DNA from: Ga0077527 sp964486865
GTDB lineage: Bacteria; Pseudomonadota; Gammaproteobacteria; Burkholderiales; SG8-41
Assembly (NCBI GenBank): GCA_964486865.1
Contig: CAZAOZ010000005.1
Location: 24,747 to 88,746, forward strand
Length of the DNA stretch: 64,000 nucleotides
Reading direction: 5' to 3'
Part shown: piece after piece, positions 17,097 to 25,454 of the stretch
Layout: every line of letters begins with the position of its first letter
How positions within the stretch are numbered: the stretch's first letter is position 1
Translations under genes and position numbers: made by a program
The notes under the pieces: model-generated
Seen by the model: the letters and a program-made list of their open reading frames with translations, nothing else
Told to the model about the DNA's origin: nothing
The model's database searches: none

Positions 17097-18260
17097 ATGC
17101 TGCAATACATCGGGCGCGTTTTGCTGAAACCGGTCACCGTCGTCACATTGCTGACTCTGGCCATGCAGGGCGGCCACATGGGCAGTCGCGTGGTGGCTGC
17201 GCTGCTGGCCCTGAACCTGGGCGCCGGCCCCCTGCTGATCGGCGTGCTGATCGCCGCCTATTCCATATTCCAGCTGGCATTCGCTCTGGTGGTGGGTCGC
17301 ATTGCCGATCGTTATGGTTCGCGGTGGCCGATGCTGGGCGGCGCCATCACCTTCGGCGCCGGCATGCTGATACCCGCCGTGCATCCTTCGCTGCCCGCGC
17401 TGTTTCTGTCCGCGCCGCTGATCGGCATCGGCTTCGTATTTTTCAACGTCGCCGCGCAAAGTCTTGCCGGCACGCTGGGCAGTGCGGCGGAACGCACGAA
17501 AAATTTCTCAACGCTGAGCCTTGGTTATTCCAGCGGCCACATGATCGGTCCGGTCATCGCCGGATTCATGATCGATCGCCTGGGTTTTTCCGCGGCCTAC
17601 ATGGCCTTCGCTGTGCTGACGCTGGCGCCGATCCTCGCGCTGGCAGCATCACCTGCGCTCGGCGCACACGGCACGCGCAGTGAGCCGCCTGCCGGCAGCG
17701 CGTTTGGCCTGCTGCGGCTGCCGGCGCTGCGACGAATGATCATCGTCAGCGGACTGGTCACCACCGGCTGGGACCTGTACACCTTCTATGTCCCGATCTA
17801 CGGCCACTCCATCGGTCTGTCGGCATCGACCATCGGCGGCATCCTCGGCGCCTTCGCCGCGGCCAGTTTCATTGTGCGCGTGGCCCTGCCGGTGATCACC
17901 CGCCGCATTCCGGTGGAAACCGTGCTGGCCGGCGCCATGTGCATGGCCGCCCTGCTGTTCCTGCCCTTCACCTATATAACTAATGTGCCGCTGCTGATGG
18001 CGCTGTCTTTCGGCATCGGACTGACGCTGGGCGTGAGCCAGCCGCTGACGCTCAATCTGACCTACAACCGCGCACCCGCTGGACGCTCCGGCGAAGTCAC
18101 CGGGCTGCGGCTGACCATCAACAACATCACCCACATCGTCGTGCCGCTGGCGGCGGGATCAGTCGGCGCACTGCTGGGCATAGCCCCGGTATTCTGGGCC
18201 AGCGCCGCAATCCTGGTGGCCAGCGGCTGGCTGTCCCATGGCGACCGGCATGATCATTAA
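17097..18260 (+). CDS. MFS transporter
   Basis: 387 residues, about 12 membrane segments. The helix 2-3 loop motif is GRIADRYGSRWPMLGGAITF, a good match to the MFS signature. The central loop is short and basic. No substrate is indicated. No clear ribosome site precedes the ATG at 17097, so translation might start at an internal Met such as MQGGHMGSRV. The gene is followed by the first copy of the CACAGAG palindrome. Confidence 0.8.
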   Translation: MLQYIGRVLLKPVTVVTLLTLAMQGGHMGSRVVAALLALNLGAGPLLIGVLIAAYSIFQLAFALVVGRIADRYGSRWPMLGGAITFGAGMLIPAVHPSLPALFLSAPLIGIGFVFFNVAAQSLAGTLGSAAERTKNFSTLSLGYSSGHMIGPVIAGFMIDRLGFSAAYMAFAVLTLAPILALAASPALGAHGTRSEPPAGSAFGLLRLPALRRMIIVSGLVTTGWDLYTFYVPIYGHSIGLSASTIGGILGAFAAASFIVRVALPVITRRIPVETVLAGAMCMAALLFLPFTYITNVPLLMALSFGIGLTLGVSQPLTLNLTYNRAPAGRSGEVTGLRLTINNITHIVVPLAAGSVGALLGIAPVFWASAAILVASGWLSHGDRHDH

Positions 18261-18267
18261 AGTCATT

Positions 18268-18392
18268 AGCCACAGAGAACACAGAGTTTCACAGAGGAAA
18301 ACCAGGAACGTCCGTCATTTCCACATTCTGCCAACCTGGTGATTACAGCGTGAGTATTCAACCTCTTGAATCTCTCTGTGGCCTCTGTGGCT
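18268..18392. repeat. CACAGAG palindromic intergenic repeat, copy A
   Basis: The 125-bp unit starts AGCCACAGAGAACACAGAG and ends with CTCTGTGGCCTCTGTGGCT, the inverse of the start. The arms carry three spaced CACAGAG words each. The centre (about 65 bases) is unlike the centres of the other copies at 32638, 48910 and 60549. It lies between the MFS gene end and the terminator of the convergent Bug gene. Confidence 0.85.
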
Positions 18393-18404
18393 GAATTACC
18401 GTTT

Positions 18405-18446
18405 TAAAAATAAAAACGCCGCGCACGGTTTCCCGTCACGCGGCGT
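18405..18446 (-). terminator. Rho-independent terminator of the tct operon
   Basis: On the minus strand an 8-bp GC stem (ACGCCGCG, 18416-18423, pairing with 18439-18446) with a 15-base loop is followed by TTTTATTTTT. It lies 34 bases after the stop of the Bug gene at 18480, where the tctB-tctA-Bug transcript should end. Confidence 0.75.
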
Positions 18447-18479
18447 CAACAGCAGCGGCCACAGGCCGCACGCTGTGAA

Positions 18480-19469
18480 TTACTTCAGTTGTATGCCCGC
18501 GGCCTTGATGACCTTGCCGTATTTGTCGAGTTCGGACTTCATCAACTTGTTCATTTCCGCCGGCGTATTGGTTACCGCACTGGCGCCGTTTTTCTCAAAC
18601 AACGCCTTGACTTCAGGGTTGTTGGCGATGGCTGTCAATTCCGTCTGCAGCCTGGTCAGCACCGGTTTGGGCGTGCCCTTCGGCGCAAAAAAGCCCAGCC
18701 ACAGCGAAACATCGAAGCCGGGATAACCCGACTCCGCCACGGTCGGCACATTGGGCAATGCCGGTGAACGTTTGGCCGTACCCACGGCAATCGCGCGGAC
18801 GCGCCCCGCCTGGGCGTGCGGCAACACCGCCGGCATGCTGCCGAACAGCGCCTGCACCTGCCCACCCAGTACGGCGGCTCCGGCCGGGGCATTGCCGCCA
18901 TAAGGGATATGCACGATATCCATGCCGGCCGCGCCCTTGAGCATTTCCATCGCCAGTTGCGTGGTCGAACCGGTTCCAGCCGAGGCAAAATTCATTTTTC
19001 CTGGCTGCGACTTCACCAGCGCGACAAATTCCTTCAGATTGTTCGCCTTGACGCCAGGGTGCAGCACCAGCAAGTATGGAGTCGAGGCTACCAGCGTGAT
19101 GGGCTCGAAATCCTTGACCGGGTCATAGTTGACCTTGGCATAGGCCGCCGGCGCGATCACGTGCGTGCTGGTGGTACCCATGGTCAGGGTGTAGCCGTCC
19201 GGAGTTGCCCGCGCGGCAATTTCAGTGCCAATCGTGCCACCGGCACCACCGCGATTATCAACAATAACCTGTTGGCCGAGTTTCTCGCCCAGCCGCTGCC
19301 CAACCAGCCGCGCAATGATGTCCGTGGAACCGCCGGGCGGGAATGCCACGATCAGCCGGACCGGCTTCGTCGGATAGGATGGTGTCGCGGCAGCGGCAAG
19401 GGCCGGCCCGCCAACCGCGCACAGGACCATGCCCGCGATCAAGGTCGTCATGGTATTTTTGATATGCAT
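18480..19469 (-). CDS. tctC: Bug/TctC-family receptor of the adjacent TctAB transporter
   Basis: A 329-residue periplasmic receptor. The signal peptide begins MHIKNTMTTLIAGMVLCAVG with cleavage near ALAAA. The body has PTKPVRLIVAFPPGGSTDII, IVDNRGGAGGTIGTEIAARA and ALPNVPTVAESGYPGF. It is the only Bug gene here next to membrane subunits, so it most likely supplies tricarboxylate-like ligands to TctAB. The ATG at 19469 has an AGGAGAA site 7 bases upstream; an in-frame codon at 19493 falls inside the terminator hairpin and is unlikely. That hairpin separates it from tctA and may set subunit ratios. Confidence 0.9.
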   Translation of the reverse strand: MHIKNTMTTLIAGMVLCAVGGPALAAAATPSYPTKPVRLIVAFPPGGSTDIIARLVGQRLGEKLGQQVIVDNRGGAGGTIGTEIAARATPDGYTLTMGTTSTHVIAPAAYAKVNYDPVKDFEPITLVASTPYLLVLHPGVKANNLKEFVALVKSQPGKMNFASAGTGSTTQLAMEMLKGAAGMDIVHIPYGGNAPAGAAVLGGQVQALFGSMPAVLPHAQAGRVRAIAVGTAKRSPALPNVPTVAESGYPGFDVSLWLGFFAPKGTPKPVLTRLQTELTAIANNPEVKALFEKNGASAVTNTPAEMNKLMKSELDKYGKVIKAAGIQLK

Positions 19470-19481
19470 CTTCGTTCTCCT

Positions 19482-19513
19482 AAAAAAAAGCACGCGGCAA
19501 GATGCCGCGTGCT
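19482..19513 (-). terminator. intercistronic terminator/attenuator hairpin between tctA and tctC
   Basis: On the minus strand a perfect 10-bp stem (19504-19513 with 19489-19498, loop of 5) built from AGCACGCGGC is followed by seven or eight U. The U-tract runs straight into the AGGAG ribosome site of the receptor gene. It could partially terminate transcripts leaving tctA, or protect the receptor mRNA from 3'-5' decay. Confidence 0.75.
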
Positions 19514-19544
19514 TTGTTATTACGACATGGCCATTACTGCGCGG

Positions 19545-21071
19545 CTATAGCGCAGTTGACTCTGCTACCGCTTCCTCGCGCTTCTTGCGGAACGCGGGCA
19601 CGATCATGAAGGCCAGCAGCAGCGCCGTCGCGATCAGGAACCCGGCGCTGATCGGCCGCGTGATGAACACGGTCGGGTCACCGCGCGAAATCAGCAGCGC
19701 GCGGCGCAGGTTTTCCTCCATCAGCGGCCCCAGCACGAACGCCAGAATCAGCGGCGCGGGCTCGCACTTGAGCTTCATGAAAATGTAGCCCAGCACGCCA
19801 AACAGGATGGTCATGTAAATGTCGAGGTCCAGGTTATTCACGCTGTACACGCCGATTGCCATGAACACCATGATCGCCGGGAACAGGAAGCGGTACGGCA
19901 GCTTCAGCAGCTTGATCCACACGCCGACCATCGGCAGGTTCAGGATCACCAGCATGGCATTGCCGATCCACATGCTTGCGATCAGGCCCCAGAACAGGTC
20001 CGGACGCTGGGTCATGACCTGCGGTCCCGGCGCAATGCCCTGGATGGTCAGCGCGCCCAGCAGCAGCGCCATGGTCGCGCCGTGGGGTATGCCCAGGGTC
20101 AGCGTAGTGATAAAGGCGCACTGCACGGCGGCATTGTTGGCCGACTCAGGCGCCGCGACACCGCGAATGTCGCCCTTGCCGAAGTTCTCCGGATTCTTGG
20201 CCCATTTCTTCTCAACGGCATAAGCCGAGAACGCGCTGATTGTCGGACCGCCGCCGGGCAGCGTGCCGAAAAACGCGCCGACCGCCGTGCCGCGCAGGAT
20301 GGCGCCGGCGGACAGCTTGAGGTCCGCCATCGTCGGCATCAGACCGGTGATCTTCTGGTTCAGGATGTCCCGGTTCGCCGTATCCGCTTTATCCTGGAGG
20401 TTGCTCAGGATCTCGGCAAAACCGAACAGGCCCATCGCCACCACCACGAAACTCAGGCCGTCAGCCAGGCCCGAGGCGCCGAAGGTGAAACGCGACATGC
20501 CGGAATTGACGTCGGTGCCGACAATGCCGACCAGCAGGCCGAGCACGATCATGCAAATGGTTTTCAGCATGCCGCCGTGGGCCAGTACGGCCGCAGCGAT
20601 CAGCGCCATGATCATCAGCGAGAAATACTCGGGAGCGCCGAATTTCAGCGCGATTTCCGCGAGCGGCGGGCCAAGCAGCGCCACCAGAATGGTGCCCACG
20701 GTACCGGCGAAGAACGAACCGATCGCGGCGATCGCAAGAGCAGGCCCGGCCCGCCCCTTGCGTGCCATCTGGTAGCCGTCCATACAGGTCACTACCGAAG
20801 CCGATTCACCCGGCAGGTTCACCAGAATGGCTGTCGTCGAGCCGCCATACTGCGTGCCGTAATAAATGCCCGACAGCATGATGATGGCGCCGACCGCATC
20901 GAGGTTGAAAGTCAGCGGCAGCAGCATCGCCACTGCAGCCACCGGGCCGATTCCGGGCAGCACGCCGATCAGCGTGCCGACCACCACGCCGATGAAACAG
21001 TACATCAGATTGACCGGCGAAACCGCTGTGGAAAACCCCAGCGCCAGGTTGTCAATAATTGTTGCTTCCAT
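19545..21071 (-). CDS. tctA: tripartite tricarboxylate transporter large permease TctA
   Basis: A 508-residue polytopic inner-membrane protein (about 11-12 helices). The N-terminal signature is strong: CFIGVVVGTLIGVLPGIGPV followed by YYGTQYGGSTTAILVNLPGE. The second-half repeat has FFGTLPGGGPTISAFSAYAV. TctA forms the sodium- or proton-coupled channel of tripartite tricarboxylate transporters. The ATG at 21071 has a GGAGATAAC site and lies one base after the tctB stop; the open frame extends upstream through tctB in another frame and is not used. It is cotranscribed with tctB and the receptor gene. Confidence 0.95.
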   Translation of the reverse strand: MEATIIDNLALGFSTAVSPVNLMYCFIGVVVGTLIGVLPGIGPVAAVAMLLPLTFNLDAVGAIIMLSGIYYGTQYGGSTTAILVNLPGESASVVTCMDGYQMARKGRAGPALAIAAIGSFFAGTVGTILVALLGPPLAEIALKFGAPEYFSLMIMALIAAAVLAHGGMLKTICMIVLGLLVGIVGTDVNSGMSRFTFGASGLADGLSFVVVAMGLFGFAEILSNLQDKADTANRDILNQKITGLMPTMADLKLSAGAILRGTAVGAFFGTLPGGGPTISAFSAYAVEKKWAKNPENFGKGDIRGVAAPESANNAAVQCAFITTLTLGIPHGATMALLLGALTIQGIAPGPQVMTQRPDLFWGLIASMWIGNAMLVILNLPMVGVWIKLLKLPYRFLFPAIMVFMAIGVYSVNNLDLDIYMTILFGVLGYIFMKLKCEPAPLILAFVLGPLMEENLRRALLISRGDPTVFITRPISAGFLIATALLLAFMIVPAFRKKREEAVAESTAL

Positions 21072-21072
21072 G

Positions 21073-21525
21073 TTATCTCCACCAGAACAACGGGAACGGC
21101 AGATCAATGCCGTAGATGAATACGCCAACAGCGCCTGCGATCAACAACACGGTCATGATCAGCACTTCGACGACTTTGAAGGTCTGCCCGGCGGCCGCGG
21201 TAATCACCGACAGCAAAAACAGCGAAGGAATGAAACCGATGTTGTCTATCCCCCAGCCGAACACCACAAAACCCACGCTCAGCATGATCATCGGCTTCCA
21301 CGCGAACGGCGTGATCTTCTTCTCACTTTCGCCGGGTCTGAGCGCCAGAAAAGTCACGATGGCGCCGAGCACCAGCATGATCCCGCCCAGCACAGACGGA
21401 AAATACCCCGGCCCCATGCGGCTCGCCGTGCCAAACGGATAATCCCTGGAAATAAATATGGCAAGCAGTCCGAACCCCACGAACATGAGCCCGGCCCAAA
21501 AATCTTCCTGATTCTTGATTTTCAA
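21073..21525 (-). CDS. tctB: tripartite tricarboxylate transporter small subunit TctB
   Basis: 150 residues with four hydrophobic helices (FWAGLMFVGFGLLAIFISRD, FPSVLGGIMLVLGAIVTFLA, then two more). The DYPFGTASRMGPGYFPSVLG loop is the TctB hallmark. It is the small membrane subunit that pairs with TctA. I chose a TTG start at 21525 because a GGAGGG site lies 8 bases upstream and the sequence KIKNQEDFWAG is the normal TctB N-terminus; upstream in-frame residues to 21621 look like leader DNA. First gene of the tct operon. Confidence 0.85.
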   Translation of the reverse strand: MKIKNQEDFWAGLMFVGFGLLAIFISRDYPFGTASRMGPGYFPSVLGGIMLVLGAIVTFLALRPGESEKKITPFAWKPMIMLSVGFVVFGWGIDNIGFIPSLFLLSVITAAAGQTFKVVEVLIMTVLLIAGAVGVFIYGIDLPFPLFWWR

Positions 21526-21976
21526 CTGAACACCCTCCAGATTTCGGAAACAGATACCGGGATCAACCACACACTCCCGATCCGGTGTGCCGCACACCGC
21601 GCTTTGACTGCAGACCATCACGGCAGTACCTGCAATTACCCTGCTCTTTTTATGTCTATATTACGGAAGCGGACTTTACACGAAGCACCGGGTCAAACAA
21701 AGCTTTTTTAACTCTTGTATTGTGCGCCGCACAACGCCATTCACGCGCGATGCAATCCGGATTGCGCCACTCAGAATTTCATTGCACGACCCGCAAGTCC
21801 GCGCGGCAGTGTATGGTGCAGCGCTTGCGCACGACTGACATGGTTCAGCGCATCCGTACCGCGGCACAAACCGGTTCCGACAACAACAAGACGGCCGCTG
21901 CCCACAGCCACCGGCCGATCAATTATCGAGACGTAACAAGCAGTTAGGCAGCACCTGCGGCAAACAGCCGCAGCCT
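21526..21976. promoter_or_regulatory. tct operon upstream region with two related palindromes
   Basis: This 451-base gene-free region separates tctB from a Bug gene on the same strand. It holds two palindromes of similar core: CGGTGTGCCGCACACCG at 21583-21599 and TTGTGCGCCGCACAA at 21720-21734. Both share GTGCNGCAC-like centres and could be operators for one regulator, for example a GntR- or LysR-type protein encoded elsewhere. I could not place a convincing sigma-70 promoter, and no credible gene was found in the rest. Confidence 0.45.
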
Positions 21977-22957
21977 TCAGTCGATCAACTCCACGCGCCC
22001 GGTCTTGATCAGCATGCCAAGCTTGTCCGCCTCATTTTTCATGAATGTTCCGAACTCTTCAGGCGTGCCGCCCACTTTGACCAGCCCCAACTGATCCAGC
22101 CGCGCCTGCACGTCCGGTCTCCGCATGACGCTGTTCATCTCGGCGTTGAGTTTGTTGATGATTACGCGCGGTGTTTTTGCCGGAACCTGCACGCCGAACC
22201 ACACCGTCGCCTCCGCGTTCCTGATGCCCTCTTCGGCCAGTGTCGGCACCTGGGGCAGCACCGCCTGACGCGCGGGCGCCGCCAGCGTCAGCACCTTGAC
22301 CCGCCCCGCCTTGATATGCCCTTCGGCGCTGACCACGGTGGTATGCATCACATCCACACGCCCGCTCATCACGTCCGTCAGCGCCGCCGCCGAGCCTTTG
22401 TAAGGCACATGCACGATATCGAGGCCGGTCGCCGCGCCGAACAGGGCCAGCCCGATGTGCAGGCTGCTGCCGTTGCCCGACGAAGCCCAGGTCAGCTTGC
22501 CGGGATTGGCTTTGGCGTAAGCCACCAGCTCACGCCCGTTGCCGGCAGCAAATTTCGGGTTCGCCAGAATCAGCAGCGGGGTGTAACCGATCAGCATCAC
22601 CGGCGCGAAATCATTCATCCGGTACGACGGCTTGCGTCGCATGATGACGTTATTGATGCTCGGCCCCGGATTGGCATGCAGCAGCGTGTAACCGTCAGGC
22701 GCTGCTTCCGCCGCGATCTGCGCACCGATCGAGCCGCCGGCGCCCGGACGATTGTCGATGACGAATTGCTGACCGAGGGTCTCCGACAGTTTCTGCGCCA
22801 GCAGCCGCGCTGTAATGTCATTGGATGCGCCCGGCGGAAACGGCACGAGCCAGCGCACGGGGCGCGCCGGATACGAAGCGCCCTGCGCGGCCGCATCGCC
22901 GGCCACGATTCCAGCGAGACCAAAGACTGCCACTGCAACCGGCCATATTTTTTTCAT
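21977..22957 (-). CDS. Bug/TctC-family tripartite transporter receptor
   Basis: 326 residues with signal peptide MKKIWPVAVAVFGLAGIVAG and likely cleavage at AAAQG. Family motifs are PARPVRWLVPFPPGASNDIT, IDNRPGAGGSIGAQIAAEAA and VLPQVPTLAEEGIRNAE. The start has a GAGGAGAAGCGGCG ribosome region. Just upstream on the same strand is a 2-hydroxyacid dehydrogenase gene... read in order of transcription, the lyase-like gene (24052), the dehydrogenase (23022) and this receptor form a leftward run, so it may import the substrate of those enzymes. Confidence 0.9.
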   Translation of the reverse strand: MKKIWPVAVAVFGLAGIVAGDAAAQGASYPARPVRWLVPFPPGASNDITARLLAQKLSETLGQQFVIDNRPGAGGSIGAQIAAEAAPDGYTLLHANPGPSINNVIMRRKPSYRMNDFAPVMLIGYTPLLILANPKFAAGNGRELVAYAKANPGKLTWASSGNGSSLHIGLALFGAATGLDIVHVPYKGSAAALTDVMSGRVDVMHTTVVSAEGHIKAGRVKVLTLAAPARQAVLPQVPTLAEEGIRNAEATVWFGVQVPAKTPRVIINKLNAEMNSVMRRPDVQARLDQLGLVKVGGTPEEFGTFMKNEADKLGMLIKTGRVELID

Positions 22958-23021
22958 CGCCGCTTCTCCTCTTTGTCTTTGCTTTGCTTATTGACGTGAT
23001 GACATTGCCGCCCACTGCGCT

Positions 23022-23999
23022 TCAAACATGCTTCAAGGCATCCGGATTGACCATGTTCACCGGCTTGCCGGCAGCAAACGCCAGGATCTGGTCGAATATG
23101 CCGCCGAACAGCCATTCATAGCCGTCACGTTCGACATAACCGATATGCGGCGTACATAACGCATTGTCGAGCTGCAGCAGCGGATGCGCCGCGTTCAGCA
23201 CCGGCTCCTCCTCGAACACATCGACCGCCGCCTGTCCGGGACGCCCGGCGCGCAGCGCCTGTTCGAGCGCACCCGGCGCGATCAATCCTGCGCGGCTGGT
23301 GTTGACCATCAGCGCGGTCGGTTTCATCCGCGCCAGATCAGCCCCGGTGACAATGCCGCGCGTGGCATCCACCAGCCGCATGTGCAGGGAAATCACGTCG
23401 CATTGTTCAAAAAAATCCTCCTTGCTGCGCGCCGCTGCATAGCCGTCCTCGCGCGCACGGGCAAGCGAGGATTCGCGCGCCCACACCAGCACTTTCATGC
23501 CGAATGCCTTGCCATAACCGGCGACCACCGCGCCGATCCGGCCGTACCCGTAGATGCCCAGCGTTTTGCCGCGCAACCCGCGCCCCACCGTCGATTGCCA
23601 GCGTCCGGCTTTCAGCGCCGCGACCTCCTGCGGAATTTTGCGCATCGCCGCAATGATCAGACCCCAGGTCAATTCCGCGGTCGCATACGACGGCTTGCCC
23701 GGATGCAGATTGGCGCACAGCAGGATGCCCTGCCGGGTGCAGGCATCGACGTCGATATGCGGATAGACGCTGTGATGGCTGATGAGCCTGAGTTTCGGCA
23801 AGCGCTCGAGCAACGGCGCGCGCAAGGGAGTGCGCTCGCGGATGGGCACCAGCACCTCGACATCGCGCAGACGCCCGACGAGCGTATCGACATCCCTGGT
23901 GTGATCGTTCCAGATCCGGACATCGTGCCCCTGCAGCTTGCTGAAACAATCCAGCGTGCGGGCCGCGTCCTGATAGTCATCGAGGATGGCGATTTTCAT
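23022..23999 (-). CDS. D-2-hydroxyacid dehydrogenase family protein
   Basis: 325 residues, NAD-dependent D-2-hydroxyacid dehydrogenase fold. The cofactor motif is LGIYGYGRIGAVVAGYGKAF. The catalytic Arg lies in MVNTSRAGLI, the Glu in VDVFEEEPVL and the His in LCTPHIGYVERDGYEW. These positions make an active enzyme likely, acting on a short hydroxy or keto acid. It is distinct from the paralogue at 8967, which has a long N-terminal extension. The gene sits between a lyase-family gene and a Bug receptor on the same strand, with AT-rich DNA just upstream. Confidence 0.88.
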   Translation of the reverse strand: MKIAILDDYQDAARTLDCFSKLQGHDVRIWNDHTRDVDTLVGRLRDVEVLVPIRERTPLRAPLLERLPKLRLISHHSVYPHIDVDACTRQGILLCANLHPGKPSYATAELTWGLIIAAMRKIPQEVAALKAGRWQSTVGRGLRGKTLGIYGYGRIGAVVAGYGKAFGMKVLVWARESSLARAREDGYAAARSKEDFFEQCDVISLHMRLVDATRGIVTGADLARMKPTALMVNTSRAGLIAPGALEQALRAGRPGQAAVDVFEEEPVLNAAHPLLQLDNALCTPHIGYVERDGYEWLFGGIFDQILAFAAGKPVNMVNPDALKHV

Positions 24000-24051
24000 G
24001 CTGTTGGTTTACCCTGAAAAATTACGTAATTATTTGTTTTTATTTATCTTT

Positions 24052-25428
24052 TTAACGATTCCCTGAATCCAGCCAGCCGCTGGCGCGTTGCTGCTGAACC
24101 ACTGCATCCACAATCTCCGGCGCGCGCCCGGTGTAGGTCACCGGGTCCAGCGCCGCTTTCAATTCATCCGCCGACAGCGCCGCCTTGACCTGCGCGTTCT
24201 GCAGCAACGCGTGCTCAAACGATACGCCGTTCTCGATGCCGTGCATTGAAGCTTCATAGACCAGATCATGCGCGGTCTGCTTGCCCACCTTGTCCGACAA
24301 CACGAACATCACGCGCTCCGACAGCAGGAATCCGCCGAGCCGGTCGAGATTGCGGCGCATCTGCGCGACATCGACATGCAGATCGGCGAGTACGTATTTC
24401 ATCATCGCCAGCATGCCGCCGGCCATCAGGCAGGACTCCGGCAGCGCCTTCCATTCGCCGCGCCACGCCGAGCCGTCGCGCTCGTGCTCGACCAGCATCG
24501 ATTCCAGCATGAAGGCCACGTTGTAGCGCAGCGCGCGGCTGACGCCGACCACCGCTTCGCAGGTTGACGGATTGCGCTTGTGCGGCATGGTCGATGAGCC
24601 GACCTTGCCCGCGCTGAACGGTTCGTAGAGTTCGCCGATCTCGGTGTGTTCGAGATTGATGATCTCGTTGGCAATCTTGGCCAGCGTCGCGCCGATCAGC
24701 CCCAGCACGTTGACGTATTCGGCAAAACGGTCGCGCGCCGGCTGCCAGCTGATGTCGGCAACTCCCAGCCCCAGCCGCTGCATCACGCGCTTTTCCAGTT
24801 CTTTGGCCTGCGGCCCGAACGAAGCCTGGGTGCCCACCGCGCCGACCATGCCGCCGACGAACATGCGCGGCTCGAGCTGGCGCAGCCGCTCGTAATTCCG
24901 TCCCATTTCCGACAGCCAGATCGCCGCCTTGTGGCCGAAGGTGATCGGCAGCGCCTGCACGCCGTGCGAGCGCCCGGCCATCGGCGTGTCGCGATGCTGC
25001 TCGCACAATCTGACCAGTGCGTTGCCGATGGCTTTCAGGTCGCGCAGATAGATGACGTGTGCGTCCCTGATCTGCAGCATGGTGGCGGTGTCGAGTACAT
25101 CCTGCGTGGTCGGCCCGAAATGGATGTACTCGCCGTGCTCCGGTTTGCACAGCTTCTGCACCGCCTTCACCGCGGGCACCAGCGGATGTTTGATGCGGCG
25201 GATCTCCGCGGCGACGACATGGATGTCGATTTTGGAAATCTTGGCGTTGGCGGCGATCTCATCAGCCGCCGCCCCGGGAATAATGCCCAGCGCCGCCTGC
25301 TCCAGCGCCAGCGCCGCCTCGAAATCAAACCATTTCTGCACGCGGTTGTGGTCGTTGAAAATGCCGCGCAGCTCCTCGGTACTCCACAGGTGCTGGATCA
25401 ATACATCATCAAATACGCCGGACGCCAT
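24052..25428 (-). CDS. adenylosuccinate lyase/fumarase superfamily enzyme
   Basis: 458 residues with the superfamily signature GSSTMPHKRNPSTCEAVVG (flexible active-site loop with the catalytic Ser), plus EYIHFGPTTQDVLDTATMLQ and MAGRSHGVQALPITFGHKAA. These enzymes eliminate fumarate-type products (PurB, 3-carboxymuconate cycloisomerase, argininosuccinate lyase). It could be PurB itself, but the catabolic neighbours (LVIVD protein, hydroxyacid dehydrogenase, Bug receptors) and the PcaB-like N-terminus suggest a degradative lyase. The ATG follows AGGGAAA. It lies 26 bases downstream of the LVIVD gene. Confidence 0.85.
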   Translation of the reverse strand: MASGVFDDVLIQHLWSTEELRGIFNDHNRVQKWFDFEAALALEQAALGIIPGAAADEIAANAKISKIDIHVVAAEIRRIKHPLVPAVKAVQKLCKPEHGEYIHFGPTTQDVLDTATMLQIRDAHVIYLRDLKAIGNALVRLCEQHRDTPMAGRSHGVQALPITFGHKAAIWLSEMGRNYERLRQLEPRMFVGGMVGAVGTQASFGPQAKELEKRVMQRLGLGVADISWQPARDRFAEYVNVLGLIGATLAKIANEIINLEHTEIGELYEPFSAGKVGSSTMPHKRNPSTCEAVVGVSRALRYNVAFMLESMLVEHERDGSAWRGEWKALPESCLMAGGMLAMMKYVLADLHVDVAQMRRNLDRLGGFLLSERVMFVLSDKVGKQTAHDLVYEASMHGIENGVSFEHALLQNAQVKAALSADELKAALDPVTYTGRAPEIVDAVVQQQRASGWLDSGNR

Positions 25429-25454
25429 GTCGTTTCCCTATTGATTCAACCGGC

